Assembly (NCBI RefSeq): GCF_010500245.1
Contig: NZ_JAAGOX010000043.1
Location: 124,001 to 188,000 of the forward strand
Source of the DNA: Ruegeria sp. PrR005
Lineage (GTDB): Bacteria; Pseudomonadota; Alphaproteobacteria; Rhodobacterales; Rhodobacteraceae
Reading direction: 5' to 3'
Length of the DNA: 64,000 nucleotides
The notes under the pieces were generated by a model, which saw only the letters and a list, made by a program, of their open reading frames with translations, was not told the origin of the DNA and made no database searches. The first letter of the stretch is position 1, and each line of letters begins with the position of its first letter. Shown piece by piece: positions 45,297 to 53,874 of the stretch. Position numbers and translations under genes: made by a program.

Positions 45297-45316
45297 GCCG
45301 CCCTTGGTGCGACCGA

Positions 45317-45664
45317 TCAGGCGACCGCGCCCCCTTTTTTGGCGGCCATGTTGGTCGCCGTTCGATGTGCCTTCAGGTATGTTGCGTCGATCATCACGGC
45401 CGTCTTCTCACCGTGTTTCGTAGCCAACCCCGCCATCATCCGCGCGAAAATTCCTTTCTCTCTCCAACGTTTCCACCGGCTGTAGAGCGTCTTGTGCGGA
45501 CCATAGGCGGCAGGCGCGTCCCGCCAGCGCAACCCATTGCGATTGATGAAGATAATCCCACTCAGAACCCGCCTGTCATCAACCCGCGGCTTGCCGTGAG
45601 ACTTCGGGAAGAAAGGGGCGAGCTTGGCCATCTGCTCGTCAGTCAGCCAGTAAAGGTCGCTCAT
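45317..45664 (-). CDS. IS427-type transposase, first frame
   Basis: A 115-residue N-terminal transposase part starting at the ATG at 45664 (MSDLYWLTDEQMAKLAPFFP), which has GGAG upstream. The helix-turn-helix region and the first Asp of the DDE triad (MIDATYLKAHRTA) are present. It ends shortly after a run of six A and five G on the coding strand, the probable frameshift site. Confidence 0.9.
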   Translation of the reverse strand: MSDLYWLTDEQMAKLAPFFPKSHGKPRVDDRRVLSGIIFINRNGLRWRDAPAAYGPHKTLYSRWKRWREKGIFARMMAGLATKHGEKTAVMIDATYLKAHRTATNMAAKKGGAVA

Positions 45665-45714
45665 GTCACCGCTCCATTTTCTGAGCCGTGAATCACGCCG
45701 TGCGACCGAAATCA

Positions 45715-45728
45715 ATGCATCCTGACCC
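45715..45728 (-). repeat. right inverted repeat of the IS427-type element
   Basis: Reads GGGTCAGGATGCAT on the minus strand. Its outermost base also supplies the last base of the porin stop codon. Confidence 0.85.
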
Positions 45729-46912
45729 TAGAAGACAACCCGTGCACGCAGACCCACGATCGTGATGCTGGACTGCCCCGGATTGAACAGCGGATTGTTG
45801 ATGAACTGGACCGACGGTGTGATCTGGAGGCTAGGGGAAATCGAGAAGCGATAGAATGCTTCCAGCGTTGTCTGGCTGCCGGGAATACCATTCGCCTCGG
45901 CCCAGTTCAGCCCTAGGCCAGCAAGATCTGTATTGCGGCCAAAGTAGCCGATCCCGGCGGAAACAGACTTTTCGTATAGCGCCGCCGTACCCTTGGATAT
46001 CCCGGCCCGAAAAAACGGCATCCACCGGTTGTCGATAAACCACGCGGCAGAAAACGCGGCGCCATAGTCCTCGGCCCGGCTGCCGTCTTCGGCTGCGTCC
46101 GCGTGCCAGAGCGTCAGGTGGACATTGTCGAAATACAGTCGGTCAAACCCGGAGGTGTAGCCGATCTCGAGGCTCTTGAAGAGGTTACCATGTGAGAACA
46201 CATCGAAATCTGGCGATGTTGGATCTGCGTTGGCATCCGCCACGCTGGCAACAGCGTAGAAATGCGATCCCAGCTTGATGCCTCCGGCGATGCCAAGACC
46301 GGGATTAGGAGCGTTAATTGTCGGGTTGGTGTTGAACGCAAGGTTCTGGAATGCGCTGTAGGGGCTTACGAGACCGTAAACGTCGACGAAGTCGGTCACG
46401 TCGATCTGACCGATTTGTAGTGTCCAGCTACTGTCGGCTGCGCGCTGGGTCCAGAACAGGTTGGTCAGCATCGTACCGTTATCATTGAACGCGGTACCGG
46501 TGATAGAGAGCGCACCTCCGTCCAGTCCCAGAGATTGCGGCGCTACGGCGCCGTAGGCATGGCGGTTTTCCAACTTGAAGGTCAGCGACCCATGCTCGGT
46601 CGCTTGCCAGCTGCCATAGAACCGCGCGATCCCGCCCCCCGCCTCGCCCGCTCCAAGGTCTGAGGAGGAGCCTTGCCACAATGACAGGTAATCAAGGCTG
46701 AAGCGGAACCCGTTCTCTGCCAGTCCGTCCTTCCAGACAAACCAGCCCGGCGCCACGTTTCGCGGGAAGTCCGAACGCGGTTGCGGGTCCGACAACCCGT
46801 CGCCAGGTTTCAGTTCGGCGGCGGCAGAGGACGGGCCCGCGAGGCCTTGTGCCAAAACGGTTACTGGCGCGAGTGCCGCCACGATAAACGCCGTGATGCG
46901 AATGGCTTTCAA
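45728..46912 (-). CDS. OprB-family carbohydrate-selective porin
   Basis: A 394-residue outer-membrane beta-barrel protein with a signal peptide (to about VLAQ, residue 22). The OprB pattern is clear: NGFRFSLDYLSLWQG, a middle with LFWTQRAADSSWTLQIGQIDVTDFVDVYG, and SISPSLQITPSVQFINNP near the end. The last residue is Phe (ARVVF), the normal outer-membrane assembly signal. The start is a TTG at 46912 with GGAGGAAA upstream. The stop TAG is made from the target TA and the first base of the IS end. It is the last gene of the cluster beginning with the amidohydrolase. Porins of this type pass sugars and other small neutral compounds. Confidence 0.88.
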   Translation of the reverse strand: MKAIRITAFIVAALAPVTVLAQGLAGPSSAAAELKPGDGLSDPQPRSDFPRNVAPGWFVWKDGLAENGFRFSLDYLSLWQGSSSDLGAGEAGGGIARFYGSWQATEHGSLTFKLENRHAYGAVAPQSLGLDGGALSITGTAFNDNGTMLTNLFWTQRAADSSWTLQIGQIDVTDFVDVYGLVSPYSAFQNLAFNTNPTINAPNPGLGIAGGIKLGSHFYAVASVADANADPTSPDFDVFSHGNLFKSLEIGYTSGFDRLYFDNVHLTLWHADAAEDGSRAEDYGAAFSAAWFIDNRWMPFFRAGISKGTAALYEKSVSAGIGYFGRNTDLAGLGLNWAEANGIPGSQTTLEAFYRFSISPSLQITPSVQFINNPLFNPGQSSITIVGLRARVVF

Positions 46913-46938
46913 ACGTGTTTCCTCCGACCGATGGCGTT

Positions 46939-48036
46939 TTAGGTCACTTTCAGCGCTGAGAGTTGCACTGTGTGTTCGAACTGGACTGAGCCTTCAGAAT
47001 CGAGACAGTTTAATTCGACAATCGTCCCTTCAGTGTCTTCCCACCGGATATTTACCTCTCCGAAATTGAACCCCGTGAATGGACCGGCCACCCGTCTCGA
47101 GTTTTTCAGCTCGGCATAGGCCGGTGTCGAATGTGTCAAGCCGCTGGAGGTGAAATCGGTCAGGGGATAAGGACCTTCATCCGTCCTCGACACCTCGCTG
47201 AAATGCACATTGCCCGACAGGAGGATCACGCCTTCCGCACCTGTTTTTCCGATCAGGTCGAACAGTTTCCTACGCTCAGCAGGAAAATTTCCCCATTCCT
47301 CCATCGCCTTCTCGTCGGCCACGATCTGGGTGCCGGATGCGATCAATCGGAGCTCTGCGGGTTCCTGCAATTGTTCTTCCAGCCATTGCCATTGCGCCGC
47401 ACCAAGCAGGGTCGCGTTGGTATCGGTTGAAGGCAGATACTGGCCGCGGATATTCATGGCGGCCTTTTCCTCCGCACTGCGCAGATCAGGGGTATAGGGC
47501 GATTTGAACGTCCGGGAGTCGAGCAGAATGATCTGGACGCGGCGACCCTCAGGGCCGTAGGTCATCGCGTCGTAAATCCCCGGCCTGTTGCGTCTTTCCG
47601 TGTTCTGCGGCTCGCCGAAGAAATCGAGGAAAAGCTTCTTCGATTGTTCCTTGAGTTCGAACTCGGCGCCGCCGTCATGCTTGCCGAAATCGTGATTATC
47701 CCATGTGGCAAGAATCTTAAACTGTTCGCGAAATGCCGCGAATTCCGGGATCGCTGCCAACTGATCCCAATCTGCACGGAGACTTTCTTTCGTCGCTTCA
47801 AAGACCTCGTCTCCGTGCCAGTCCCCATAAATCGCGTCTCCCAGTGAGAGGAAGAGGTCCGGCTCGCGACGCGCGATTGCGTTCCAGATCGGCTGCGGTT
47901 CCCACTGTTTGGCGCATGAACCAAAGGCAATGCGCGATATCGTCTGGTTGGCATGTTGTCCCATGGCTCGGGAAAGCGGGGCCACAGACATGCTTGCGGC
48001 AGCTGCGGATGACAGGAAAAGACGTCTTGTCAGCAT
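46939..48036 (-). CDS. PhoD-like metallophosphatase, exported
   Basis: A 365-residue protein with a Tat-like signal (MLTRRLFLSSAAAASM). The PhoD pattern follows: FGSCAKQWEPQPIW, LFLSLGDAIYGDWHG with the metal Asp, ILATWDNHDFGKHDGG, and VILLSGNVHFSEVS. PhoD enzymes use iron and calcium to hydrolyse phosphodiesters or monoesters in the periplasm; some relatives act on other bonds. It begins 100 bp after the DUF3299 gene and ends 26 bp before the porin gene. No pho box was recognised. Confidence 0.9.
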   Translation of the reverse strand: MLTRRLFLSSAAAASMSVAPLSRAMGQHANQTISRIAFGSCAKQWEPQPIWNAIARREPDLFLSLGDAIYGDWHGDEVFEATKESLRADWDQLAAIPEFAAFREQFKILATWDNHDFGKHDGGAEFELKEQSKKLFLDFFGEPQNTERRNRPGIYDAMTYGPEGRRVQIILLDSRTFKSPYTPDLRSAEEKAAMNIRGQYLPSTDTNATLLGAAQWQWLEEQLQEPAELRLIASGTQIVADEKAMEEWGNFPAERRKLFDLIGKTGAEGVILLSGNVHFSEVSRTDEGPYPLTDFTSSGLTHSTPAYAELKNSRRVAGPFTGFNFGEVNIRWEDTEGTIVELNCLDSEGSVQFEHTVQLSALKVT

Positions 48037-48136
48037 TGGATCAACGCCTCCTTGCAGATTGCGCGGTTATTCCATGGCATTGCAGGGGAGGCGTGGGACA
48101 TTCCTGAGACGACGCGCCCAGTGCTTCCGCAACGCA

Positions 48137-48904
48137 TCAATTCGTTTCTCCAATTTCCTTGCGCGGGAGTTTTCCCGATGCGCGCAGGCGCTCCGCAATG
48201 GTCGCTGCCCACGCGTTTTCTTGCCGGGAGCCGGCGGCGTCCTGCATATCCTGCGTCGTCAAAGCCCCGTTCGCCTCCATCTCGTAAGCGGCGCGCATGG
48301 GTACCATGCCGTCGACGACCTGAATGTCATGTGTTGTGTCGGACAGGCTGAGGCGTCCGGTGAGCCGCACCGGTTCGTGCATGGTCGTCGGTTGCCAGCC
48401 TCCCTTGATCAATACCCGCACCATCTGGTTGGGGTTGGGCGGTGGCGTGTGGCTGCACATCCCGCGTTCAGGGACCAGATACGCCACCGGCGTGCCGTCA
48501 TCCGTCGGCGGTGCAGGAATGGCGTAACCCGTCAGCACGACCAACTTGCCGTTGAGTTCAGTATTTCCGGAAACCGCAGCTCTTTTGCGGCGTTCCGCCA
48601 CCGCCCAACGTTGCGAAAGAAGGTTTTGGGCGTCGATGCCCTGTTCAGCCAATGAAGCCTCGGCCGCATTCAGCCGAGCTTCGATCTCATCGCGGGTCTT
48701 GGTCGCAGAAACGTCATCTTCAAGCCGCTGCTGAGCTTTTGCGACGATACGCAGTTTCTCGAGTTGTTCGTAGCCCAATTCTCGAAAAGGGTCTTCATAG
48801 ACCTGTGCGATTGGGTCGATCAGGTCGGCCCAGGTAATCGGTGTTTGAGCAGTGGCTGCATGTGCAGGAATAAACGCCAGTAGCGCCAAGAGCGTTGCGC
48901 GCAC
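48137..48904 (-). CDS. exported DUF3299 protein
   Basis: A 255-residue protein with a signal peptide (MRATLLALLAFIPAHAATAQ). The DUF3299 motif is visible as VAYLVPERGMCSHTPPPNPNQMVRV, preceded by a coiled-coil-like charged region (residues 45-110). DUF3299 proteins are periplasmic proteins of unknown role, often near ABC exporters. It starts with GTG at 48904 with GGGAG upstream. It lies between the amidohydrolase and phosphatase genes on the same strand. Confidence 0.82.
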   Translation of the reverse strand: MRATLLALLAFIPAHAATAQTPITWADLIDPIAQVYEDPFRELGYEQLEKLRIVAKAQQRLEDDVSATKTRDEIEARLNAAEASLAEQGIDAQNLLSQRWAVAERRKRAAVSGNTELNGKLVVLTGYAIPAPPTDDGTPVAYLVPERGMCSHTPPPNPNQMVRVLIKGGWQPTTMHEPVRLTGRLSLSDTTHDIQVVDGMVPMRAAYEMEANGALTTQDMQDAAGSRQENAWAATIAERLRASGKLPRKEIGETN

Positions 48905-48991
48905 GTCGATCTCCCAGTCTTTTTACAGGTTATCGTGTAACGGGGCGGCCCGAGGTAAACAAAGCCGCCCCGCAATATCCAGATCAGGCAA

Positions 48992-50428
48992 TCATGGATA
49001 AGTTTTCGGCTCACGAACCGCTGGCCGGTACATGATGCTGTCGCTTTCGACCATCGTGTTCTTGTAGGCGCGGCCATCTTTCATCACGAGTTGCAGCCTG
49101 TCCTCGTCGAGAATCAGGTTGATGTCCTCAAGCGGGTTGCCATCCCAGATCAGGATGTCGGCATAGCTGTCGGGCGCGATCTGGCCGAGGTGATAGGTCG
49201 AATAAGGATCTTTGGGGCCGGACCATTTCAGCACGATCCCAGCGTTGCCGGTCCAGTGTTTCAAGGCCTGCGCAGGGCTGAAACCTGCATCGACGTTGCA
49301 GGTGATGTCCTCCTTGATCTTCTCGACCAGTCCAGGGCTGAACATGTCCGACCCTCCCACAATGAACATGCCGTACTCATTCATCCACTTGGACATCCGG
49401 CGCACGCCTTCACCGGCCGCTACGCCCTTGAGCTTCTGTTCATGTGTGAAGAATGCCGGCATGGAATCATAGCTACCGAAGGACTTGACGCTCATAAAGC
49501 ACTGGAAGCTCCAGACGATGTCTTTGGTTTCATTGTATTTTGCGACCATTTTCTTCACCATGTCCTCCGAGATCAGGAAGCCATGTTCGAAAGAGCGGGT
49601 ACCGAGCCTCAGGTGCCTCTCGTAGCTTTCGTCGTGGTACGCATGCACGGCCACATAAGTGCCGTTGTCACGTGCGATTTCGACGGCCCGGGCAACCTCG
49701 TCCTCGGCAAGTCCGAGAATCTCCAGTGGATCGAACTCGCTTGCAACTCCTCCGCCACCCATGACCTTGAGAAAGGCCGCGCCCCGGCGCAAGTTCAGAC
49801 GCGCAGCACGCGTGACATCATCCACTCCGTCGACCACCCAGGTGTTGCCGGTCGCCTGTCCCATATCCAAACCGTTTTCGAGTATGTGGGGCGGTACGTT
49901 CCTTCCCGCCCAGTCACTGTGACCGCCAGTCTGGCCAATGGCGCCACCGGAGGAATATACCCGCGGGCCGCGAATGAGGCCCATGTCGATGGCCTTGGCG
50001 ACATCCAGCGGATCGCCGGCGATGTCCCGAACCGTCGTGATCCCCTTCATCAGCATGTGATCGTTCATGTATTGGATGGCTATTGCTCCACCAGCCGCGC
50101 CGTCCCAGCGGGTCTGATAGGCTGCTGTGCCTTCGGGCGGGTTGAGCATCACGTGTTGGTGCATATCGATTAGACCGGGCGTCATCACCTTTCCAGTTGC
50201 GTCGATGACGAACGCGCCCTCGACCTCGATCGGATCGGTCGAGACCTGCGTGATGACGTTACCCTCGACAAGCACGTTGGCATCCTCGATCAGGTCCGGA
50301 CCGAACCCGTCGAACACATCCACATTTGTGAACAGGATCGGCGGTGGCCCCTCTTGCGCATGCGCGACGACGACAGGGGAAAAAGCGAAAACGGTCGCGA
50401 GCAAAACAGATTTGATTGAACTGGACAT
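48992..50428 (-). CDS. exported metal-dependent amidohydrolase
   Basis: A 478-residue amidohydrolase-superfamily protein with a signal peptide ending near AHAQ (residue 25). The first metal motif is DMHQH (His90, His92). A lysine in AAFLKVMGGGG is placed as the carbamylated bridging residue, with histidines in YVAVHAYHDE and FEHGFL and the Asp in VGGSDMF. This is the two-metal type seen in Sgx9260-like prolidases and imidazolonepropionase relatives. The substrate could be a peptide-like amide or an ester. It begins the leftward cluster and diverges from the AraC gene. Confidence 0.88.
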   Translation of the reverse strand: MSSSIKSVLLATVFAFSPVVVAHAQEGPPPILFTNVDVFDGFGPDLIEDANVLVEGNVITQVSTDPIEVEGAFVIDATGKVMTPGLIDMHQHVMLNPPEGTAAYQTRWDGAAGGAIAIQYMNDHMLMKGITTVRDIAGDPLDVAKAIDMGLIRGPRVYSSGGAIGQTGGHSDWAGRNVPPHILENGLDMGQATGNTWVVDGVDDVTRAARLNLRRGAAFLKVMGGGGVASEFDPLEILGLAEDEVARAVEIARDNGTYVAVHAYHDESYERHLRLGTRSFEHGFLISEDMVKKMVAKYNETKDIVWSFQCFMSVKSFGSYDSMPAFFTHEQKLKGVAAGEGVRRMSKWMNEYGMFIVGGSDMFSPGLVEKIKEDITCNVDAGFSPAQALKHWTGNAGIVLKWSGPKDPYSTYHLGQIAPDSYADILIWDGNPLEDINLILDEDRLQLVMKDGRAYKNTMVESDSIMYRPAVREPKTYP

Positions 50429-50487
50429 GACTCTGGCCTCCCTTGTGGCGAATTCCAAAGAGGATAGACGACAAAGCGCTCAAGCCG

Positions 50488-50538
50488 GTTGCCAGTTTCG
50501 ATTCCAAAAAGTCGATTCTTGACCCCAATAGTGGCAAC
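50488..50538. promoter_or_regulatory. inverted repeat in the AraC/amidohydrolase divergent region
   Basis: GTTGCCA (50488-50494) and TGGCAAC (50532-50538) form a 7-bp inverted repeat 37 bp apart. Between them CGATTC occurs twice, 14 bp apart. The gap between the two divergent genes is 153 bp. These are candidates for AraC-type binding. Confidence 0.45.
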
Positions 50539-50581
50539 ACTCTTTCAGCCATGCATGCTAGGCTTAGCTTAGGAGACGCCA

Positions 50582-51589
50582 ATGCCACTTCAGACCGACC
50601 ACGAATTGCACCGGGAAGGCTTCATTCGCCTCGCGCTGGTGGCTCCCTTTCTGAACTACCTGAAAGAGCGCGGTATCGACCCGCGTCCGGCGCTGGACAC
50701 GGTTGGATTAAGTGCCGATCAAATCAATGACACGAGCGTTTATGTCCACTCCGAGCTCGTCTTCGGGCTCTTGAACGGGTTTTCGGATCTGGCTGGCGAC
50801 AGGTATCTCGGCCTTCGCGTGGGCGAAGCGTTCGACCTGCAAGCCTGGCCTCCTTTCGCGACATCCCTGCAATCAGCGACTACCCTGTTCGAGTTCATGG
50901 CCAGTTTTGTACGCCTTGTCCCACAAGAGTCGAGTTCTGTGCGACATAGCTTGATCGTGGAGGCAGAGCGCGCGATCTACCGCATCGCGCGACTTCAGGA
51001 ACCCGCGGTCGCTCCTGTCCAAGTCACTGGTTTCGGAGCGGCTGTATATGTACGGCTTTTGCAATCTGTGGCCGGCGACGCATGGAACCCCGGAGAGGTT
51101 GTATGGGAAACCCGCTATATTGCTGGCCTGCCGCCACGCTATGCCGGCGTCCAAACCCGGTTCATGCCTGACCCTGGCATGCAGCTGAATTTTCCGGTCG
51201 ATTGGCTGTTTCGAGACGTGTCGAAGATGCCTGATAACACGCCGTCGAAACGGCTGGGCCTTGACGATGAGGTAACGATCGTTGCGGCCATGCGGTCCAT
51301 CCTGAGGGACAAGCTGGATGAGCCAGATCTTAGCGCTGACGCCATCGCGGGTTTTCTGGGTATTCAGACTAATCGTTTGCACAAGGCCCTGAAGCATCAT
51401 GGCACGACCTTGCCTCGCGAAATCAAGCGCCTAAAAATCGATCTTGCCGAAGACCTCTTGCGTAACAGCGACAGGACCGCAGCTGAAATTGGCGCGAAGT
51501 TGGGTTATGCGGACAAGGCCCATTTCACGCGATTCTTTAAATCCCAAACCGGGATGACACCGACGGCCTTTCGATCCAGTTCGCCGTAA
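50582..51589 (+). CDS. AraC-family regulator (OruR/ArgR-like N-terminal domain)
   Basis: A 335-residue regulator. The N-terminal about 190 residues match the arabinose-binding-type domain of OruR-like regulators (LVAPFLNYLKERGIDPRPALDTVGL, HSELVFGLLNGFSDLAGDRYLGLRVGEAF). The C-terminal AraC domain has both helix-turn-helix units (AIAGFLGIQTNRLHKALKHHG and AEIGAKLGYADKAHFTRFFKSQTGMTP). It diverges from the amidohydrolase/DUF3299/PhoD/porin cluster and probably controls it. The inducer is unknown. Confidence 0.9.
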   Translation: MPLQTDHELHREGFIRLALVAPFLNYLKERGIDPRPALDTVGLSADQINDTSVYVHSELVFGLLNGFSDLAGDRYLGLRVGEAFDLQAWPPFATSLQSATTLFEFMASFVRLVPQESSSVRHSLIVEAERAIYRIARLQEPAVAPVQVTGFGAAVYVRLLQSVAGDAWNPGEVVWETRYIAGLPPRYAGVQTRFMPDPGMQLNFPVDWLFRDVSKMPDNTPSKRLGLDDEVTIVAAMRSILRDKLDEPDLSADAIAGFLGIQTNRLHKALKHHGTTLPREIKRLKIDLAEDLLRNSDRTAAEIGAKLGYADKAHFTRFFKSQTGMTPTAFRSSSP

Positions 51590-51738
51590 ATGCAATCCGC
51601 AGCCGGGTCGGTAACAACAGCGCCGTTCTCTTCAGGCAGCCGCCGCCGACAAGATCGTTTCCATACGAGTGGCTGGTTTTTCCCGTAGAACAGTCAATGA
51701 CGCCGGATGGGCAAGCGTCCGTTTTAGCCGATACTGGG

Positions 51739-52128
51739 TTAGATGTCCGTCATCCCCGGCGGGGTCGGGTCCGCGGGTTCAACCGGCTGCTCCGGTTGCG
51801 CCTCGGGCACAGGCGGTTTGCGGCGGATGAGGATGTCGCCGTTGGGCAGCATCTCGGGCATCTCGTAGACGGACCAGTCCTCGACCCGGTCCGCGAGGTC
51901 GGCGATGGCCGGGCCCATCTGTTCGAGGAAACTCAGGACCGACGGGCCGACGGTGCCCGCCATGTCGCGCAGGTCCCGTAGCGCCGGTTCCATTTCCTGT
52001 TGCAGGCCCTTGAGGAACAGTTCCGCGCCGCGTTCCATCAGCGAGCGGCCTTCGTCCTTCTCCTGCGCGGTGGCGAAGAGCGGGACGGTCAGGCCGAAGC
52101 CCAGGGCGAGGACAAGGAGCGGTCTCAT
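51739..52128 (-). CDS. small secreted protein of unknown function
   Basis: A 129-residue protein with a signal peptide (MRPLLVLALGFGLTVPLFATAQ), a helical middle (about residues 30-85, SLMERGAELFLKGLQQEME) and a proline/glutamate-rich tail ending PTPPGMTDI. The pattern resembles AAA-linked and OmpH-like small periplasmic proteins, but no family is clear. The ATG at 52128 begins the signal peptide. It lies 38 bp after the next gene on the same strand. Confidence 0.72.
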   Translation of the reverse strand: MRPLLVLALGFGLTVPLFATAQEKDEGRSLMERGAELFLKGLQQEMEPALRDLRDMAGTVGPSVLSFLEQMGPAIADLADRVEDWSVYEMPEMLPNGDILIRRKPPVPEAQPEQPVEPADPTPPGMTDI

Positions 52129-52166
52129 ACGCTCAAGATAGGCATTGGCGCGCGCGATTTCAAAGC

Positions 52167-53180
52167 TCAGATGTCGATATCCAGCGCCACCGGGAAATGG
52201 TCCGACGCGGTCAGCAGCGCGTCGCGCAACTCTTCGATCCGCCAGCATTCGGCATCCTCGAACGGGTGCCAGATGCGCCAGGCGGGGCGGTGGGTCATCA
52301 GCCCTGGGCTGATCATCACATAGTCGAGCAGCGCCGAGAGGTAACGCCCATCGCCGGGCAGCTGGAAGCGCGCGGTACTGGGCAGCGCGCCGGGCCGTAC
52401 CTGCCGCGCCTTGTCGGCGTTGGGGTCAAAGAGCCCGGCGTCGAGCAGGATTTCGACCGAGGAGCGGCCGAAGAGATGTTCGAACTCGTCAAGCCCCGGC
52501 CCGTCATTCAGATCCCCCAGCAGGATGACATCCTCGCCCTGGGCCAGATGCGCCTCGACCCGTTCGCGCAGCCAGATCGCCTGAGCCAGTTGCTTGCGCC
52601 GGTTCAGGATCGAGATGCGGATCGCCTCGTCGCGGGTTTCGGCGCCGTGCGGCGCCTTGGATTTCAGATGCGCCCCGATCAGGCGAAAGCGGTTGCCAGT
52701 GGCGCTGGTGATGGCCAGTTCCAGCGGCGGTTTGGAGAAGCGCACCAGATCCTCGGTCGCGTCGATATCGAGGTCGATCCGATAGGTGCCGTCGAAGCGG
52801 GGCGGCGTGGCGCTGCCGCGCTTGCCGGTCTCTTCACCCTGCGGATCGTGTACCGCACTCAGCCTGGCCGGATCGTAGAGCAGCGCCAGTTCCTGGTGGG
52901 TCTCGTTGGCGAACCCCATAACGGCGGCGCTGGTGCGCAGGTCGAAGGCGCGTGCAAAACCGGTCAGCGCCCGCACGCTGTCCTGGGTGCGCCCGGTATT
53001 GGGCGCCTCGACGATGAGCACCGCGTCGGCATCGAGCGCGGTGAGCACCTTGGCGATGGCCTCGATCTGCTGGGCGCGGGTCACGTCGTGGCGACCCGAC
53101 CATTCGTCGTCCACCAGCAGTTTATCGTTGCGATCGAACAGGTTGGCGAACCACTCGACATTCCAGGTGGCCAGCCGCAT
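52167..53180 (-). CDS. endonuclease/exonuclease/phosphatase family protein
   Basis: A 337-residue EEP-fold protein. Key residues are visible in MRLATWNVEWF at the start, DADAVLIVEAPNTG with the metal Glu, LIGAHLKSKAP, VILLGDLNDGPG (Asp, Asn) and the final TASDHFPVALDI (Asp-His). Substrates range from DNA to phospholipids and inositol phosphates and cannot be told. There is no signal peptide. The start at 53180 is the family N-terminus. It follows the TerB-DnaJ gene by 4 bp, so the two are coupled. Confidence 0.87.
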   Translation of the reverse strand: MRLATWNVEWFANLFDRNDKLLVDDEWSGRHDVTRAQQIEAIAKVLTALDADAVLIVEAPNTGRTQDSVRALTGFARAFDLRTSAAVMGFANETHQELALLYDPARLSAVHDPQGEETGKRGSATPPRFDGTYRIDLDIDATEDLVRFSKPPLELAITSATGNRFRLIGAHLKSKAPHGAETRDEAIRISILNRRKQLAQAIWLRERVEAHLAQGEDVILLGDLNDGPGLDEFEHLFGRSSVEILLDAGLFDPNADKARQVRPGALPSTARFQLPGDGRYLSALLDYVMISPGLMTHRPAWRIWHPFEDAECWRIEELRDALLTASDHFPVALDIDI

Positions 53181-53184
53181 CGCC

Positions 53185-53865
53185 CTAGACCCTTGCGCCC
53201 TTGATCTCGTCCCAGGCACGGTTGATGTCGATCATCTTTTTCTCGGCCAGGCGGATCGCCTCTTCGGGCACGCCGCGCGCCATCATCGCGTCGGGATGGG
53301 TGTCGCGCACCAGCTGCCGCCAGACCTTGCGGATCTCGTCCATCGGCATGTCGCGGGACACGCCCAGCACGGTATAGGGGTCCTTGGGTGCGTCCGGCAC
53401 AAAGCGCGCCCGGAGCGCGCTGAACTGCTGGTCGGTCTGGCCGAAGATATGGGCGACATCCTCGAGAAACTCGTTCTCGCCCGGGTGATAGAACCCGTCG
53501 GCCAGGGCGATGTGAAACAGCCCCTCCATCAGGTCGCAGAGCACGCTGCTGTCCTCGGCGAACATGCCTTTGATCTTGCGGGCATAATCCTGGTACCCGG
53601 CGACATCGGTCCGGGCCATGTTGAAGACGCGCGCGGCGCCGGCCTCGTCATCGCGGGCGATCTGGAATACCTCGCGAAAGGCGGTGACCTCGTCGCGGGT
53701 GACCTGGCCGTCGGCCTTGGCCATCTTGGCGCCCAGCGCGATGACGGCGATGGCAAAGGCCACGGATTTCTCGGGCGGCGTGCGCAGGCGTTCGAAAACG
53801 GCGCTCAGGCTTTCGCCCTGGGTCAGCGCGCTCAGCGCCTCGGTGATGCGGGTCCAGAGTGACAT
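53185..53865 (-). CDS. TerB-like plus DnaJ-domain co-chaperone (DjlA type)
   Basis: A 226-residue protein of two parts. Residues about 30-150 are a TerB/DjlA central helical domain (KMAKADGQVTRDEVTAF, ALADGFYHPGENEFLEDVAHIFG with acidic metal-like residues). Residues about 160-225 are a J domain with the HPD tripeptide (RDTHPDAMMARG). DjlA of E. coli has an N-terminal membrane segment that is missing here. It would stimulate DnaK on a specific client. Confidence 0.87.
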   Translation of the reverse strand: MSLWTRITEALSALTQGESLSAVFERLRTPPEKSVAFAIAVIALGAKMAKADGQVTRDEVTAFREVFQIARDDEAGAARVFNMARTDVAGYQDYARKIKGMFAEDSSVLCDLMEGLFHIALADGFYHPGENEFLEDVAHIFGQTDQQFSALRARFVPDAPKDPYTVLGVSRDMPMDEIRKVWRQLVRDTHPDAMMARGVPEEAIRLAEKKMIDINRAWDEIKGARV

Positions 53866-53874
53866 GCGCTCAAC

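Larger units (their letters stand above)
44897..45728 (-). mobile_element. IS5-family, IS427-type insertion sequence, 832 bp
   Basis: The ends are inverted repeats: GGGTCAGGATTCAT at the left and, reversed, GGGTCAGGATGCAT at the right (13 of 14 match). TA flanks both ends (44895-44896 and 45729-45730), the short target repeat typical of this group. Two overlapping-phase frames encode a DDE transposase joined by a -1 shift at an A6G slip site (45334-45340). Both frames are intact, so the element may be active. It separates an IS91-type remnant from the porin gene. Confidence 0.9.
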
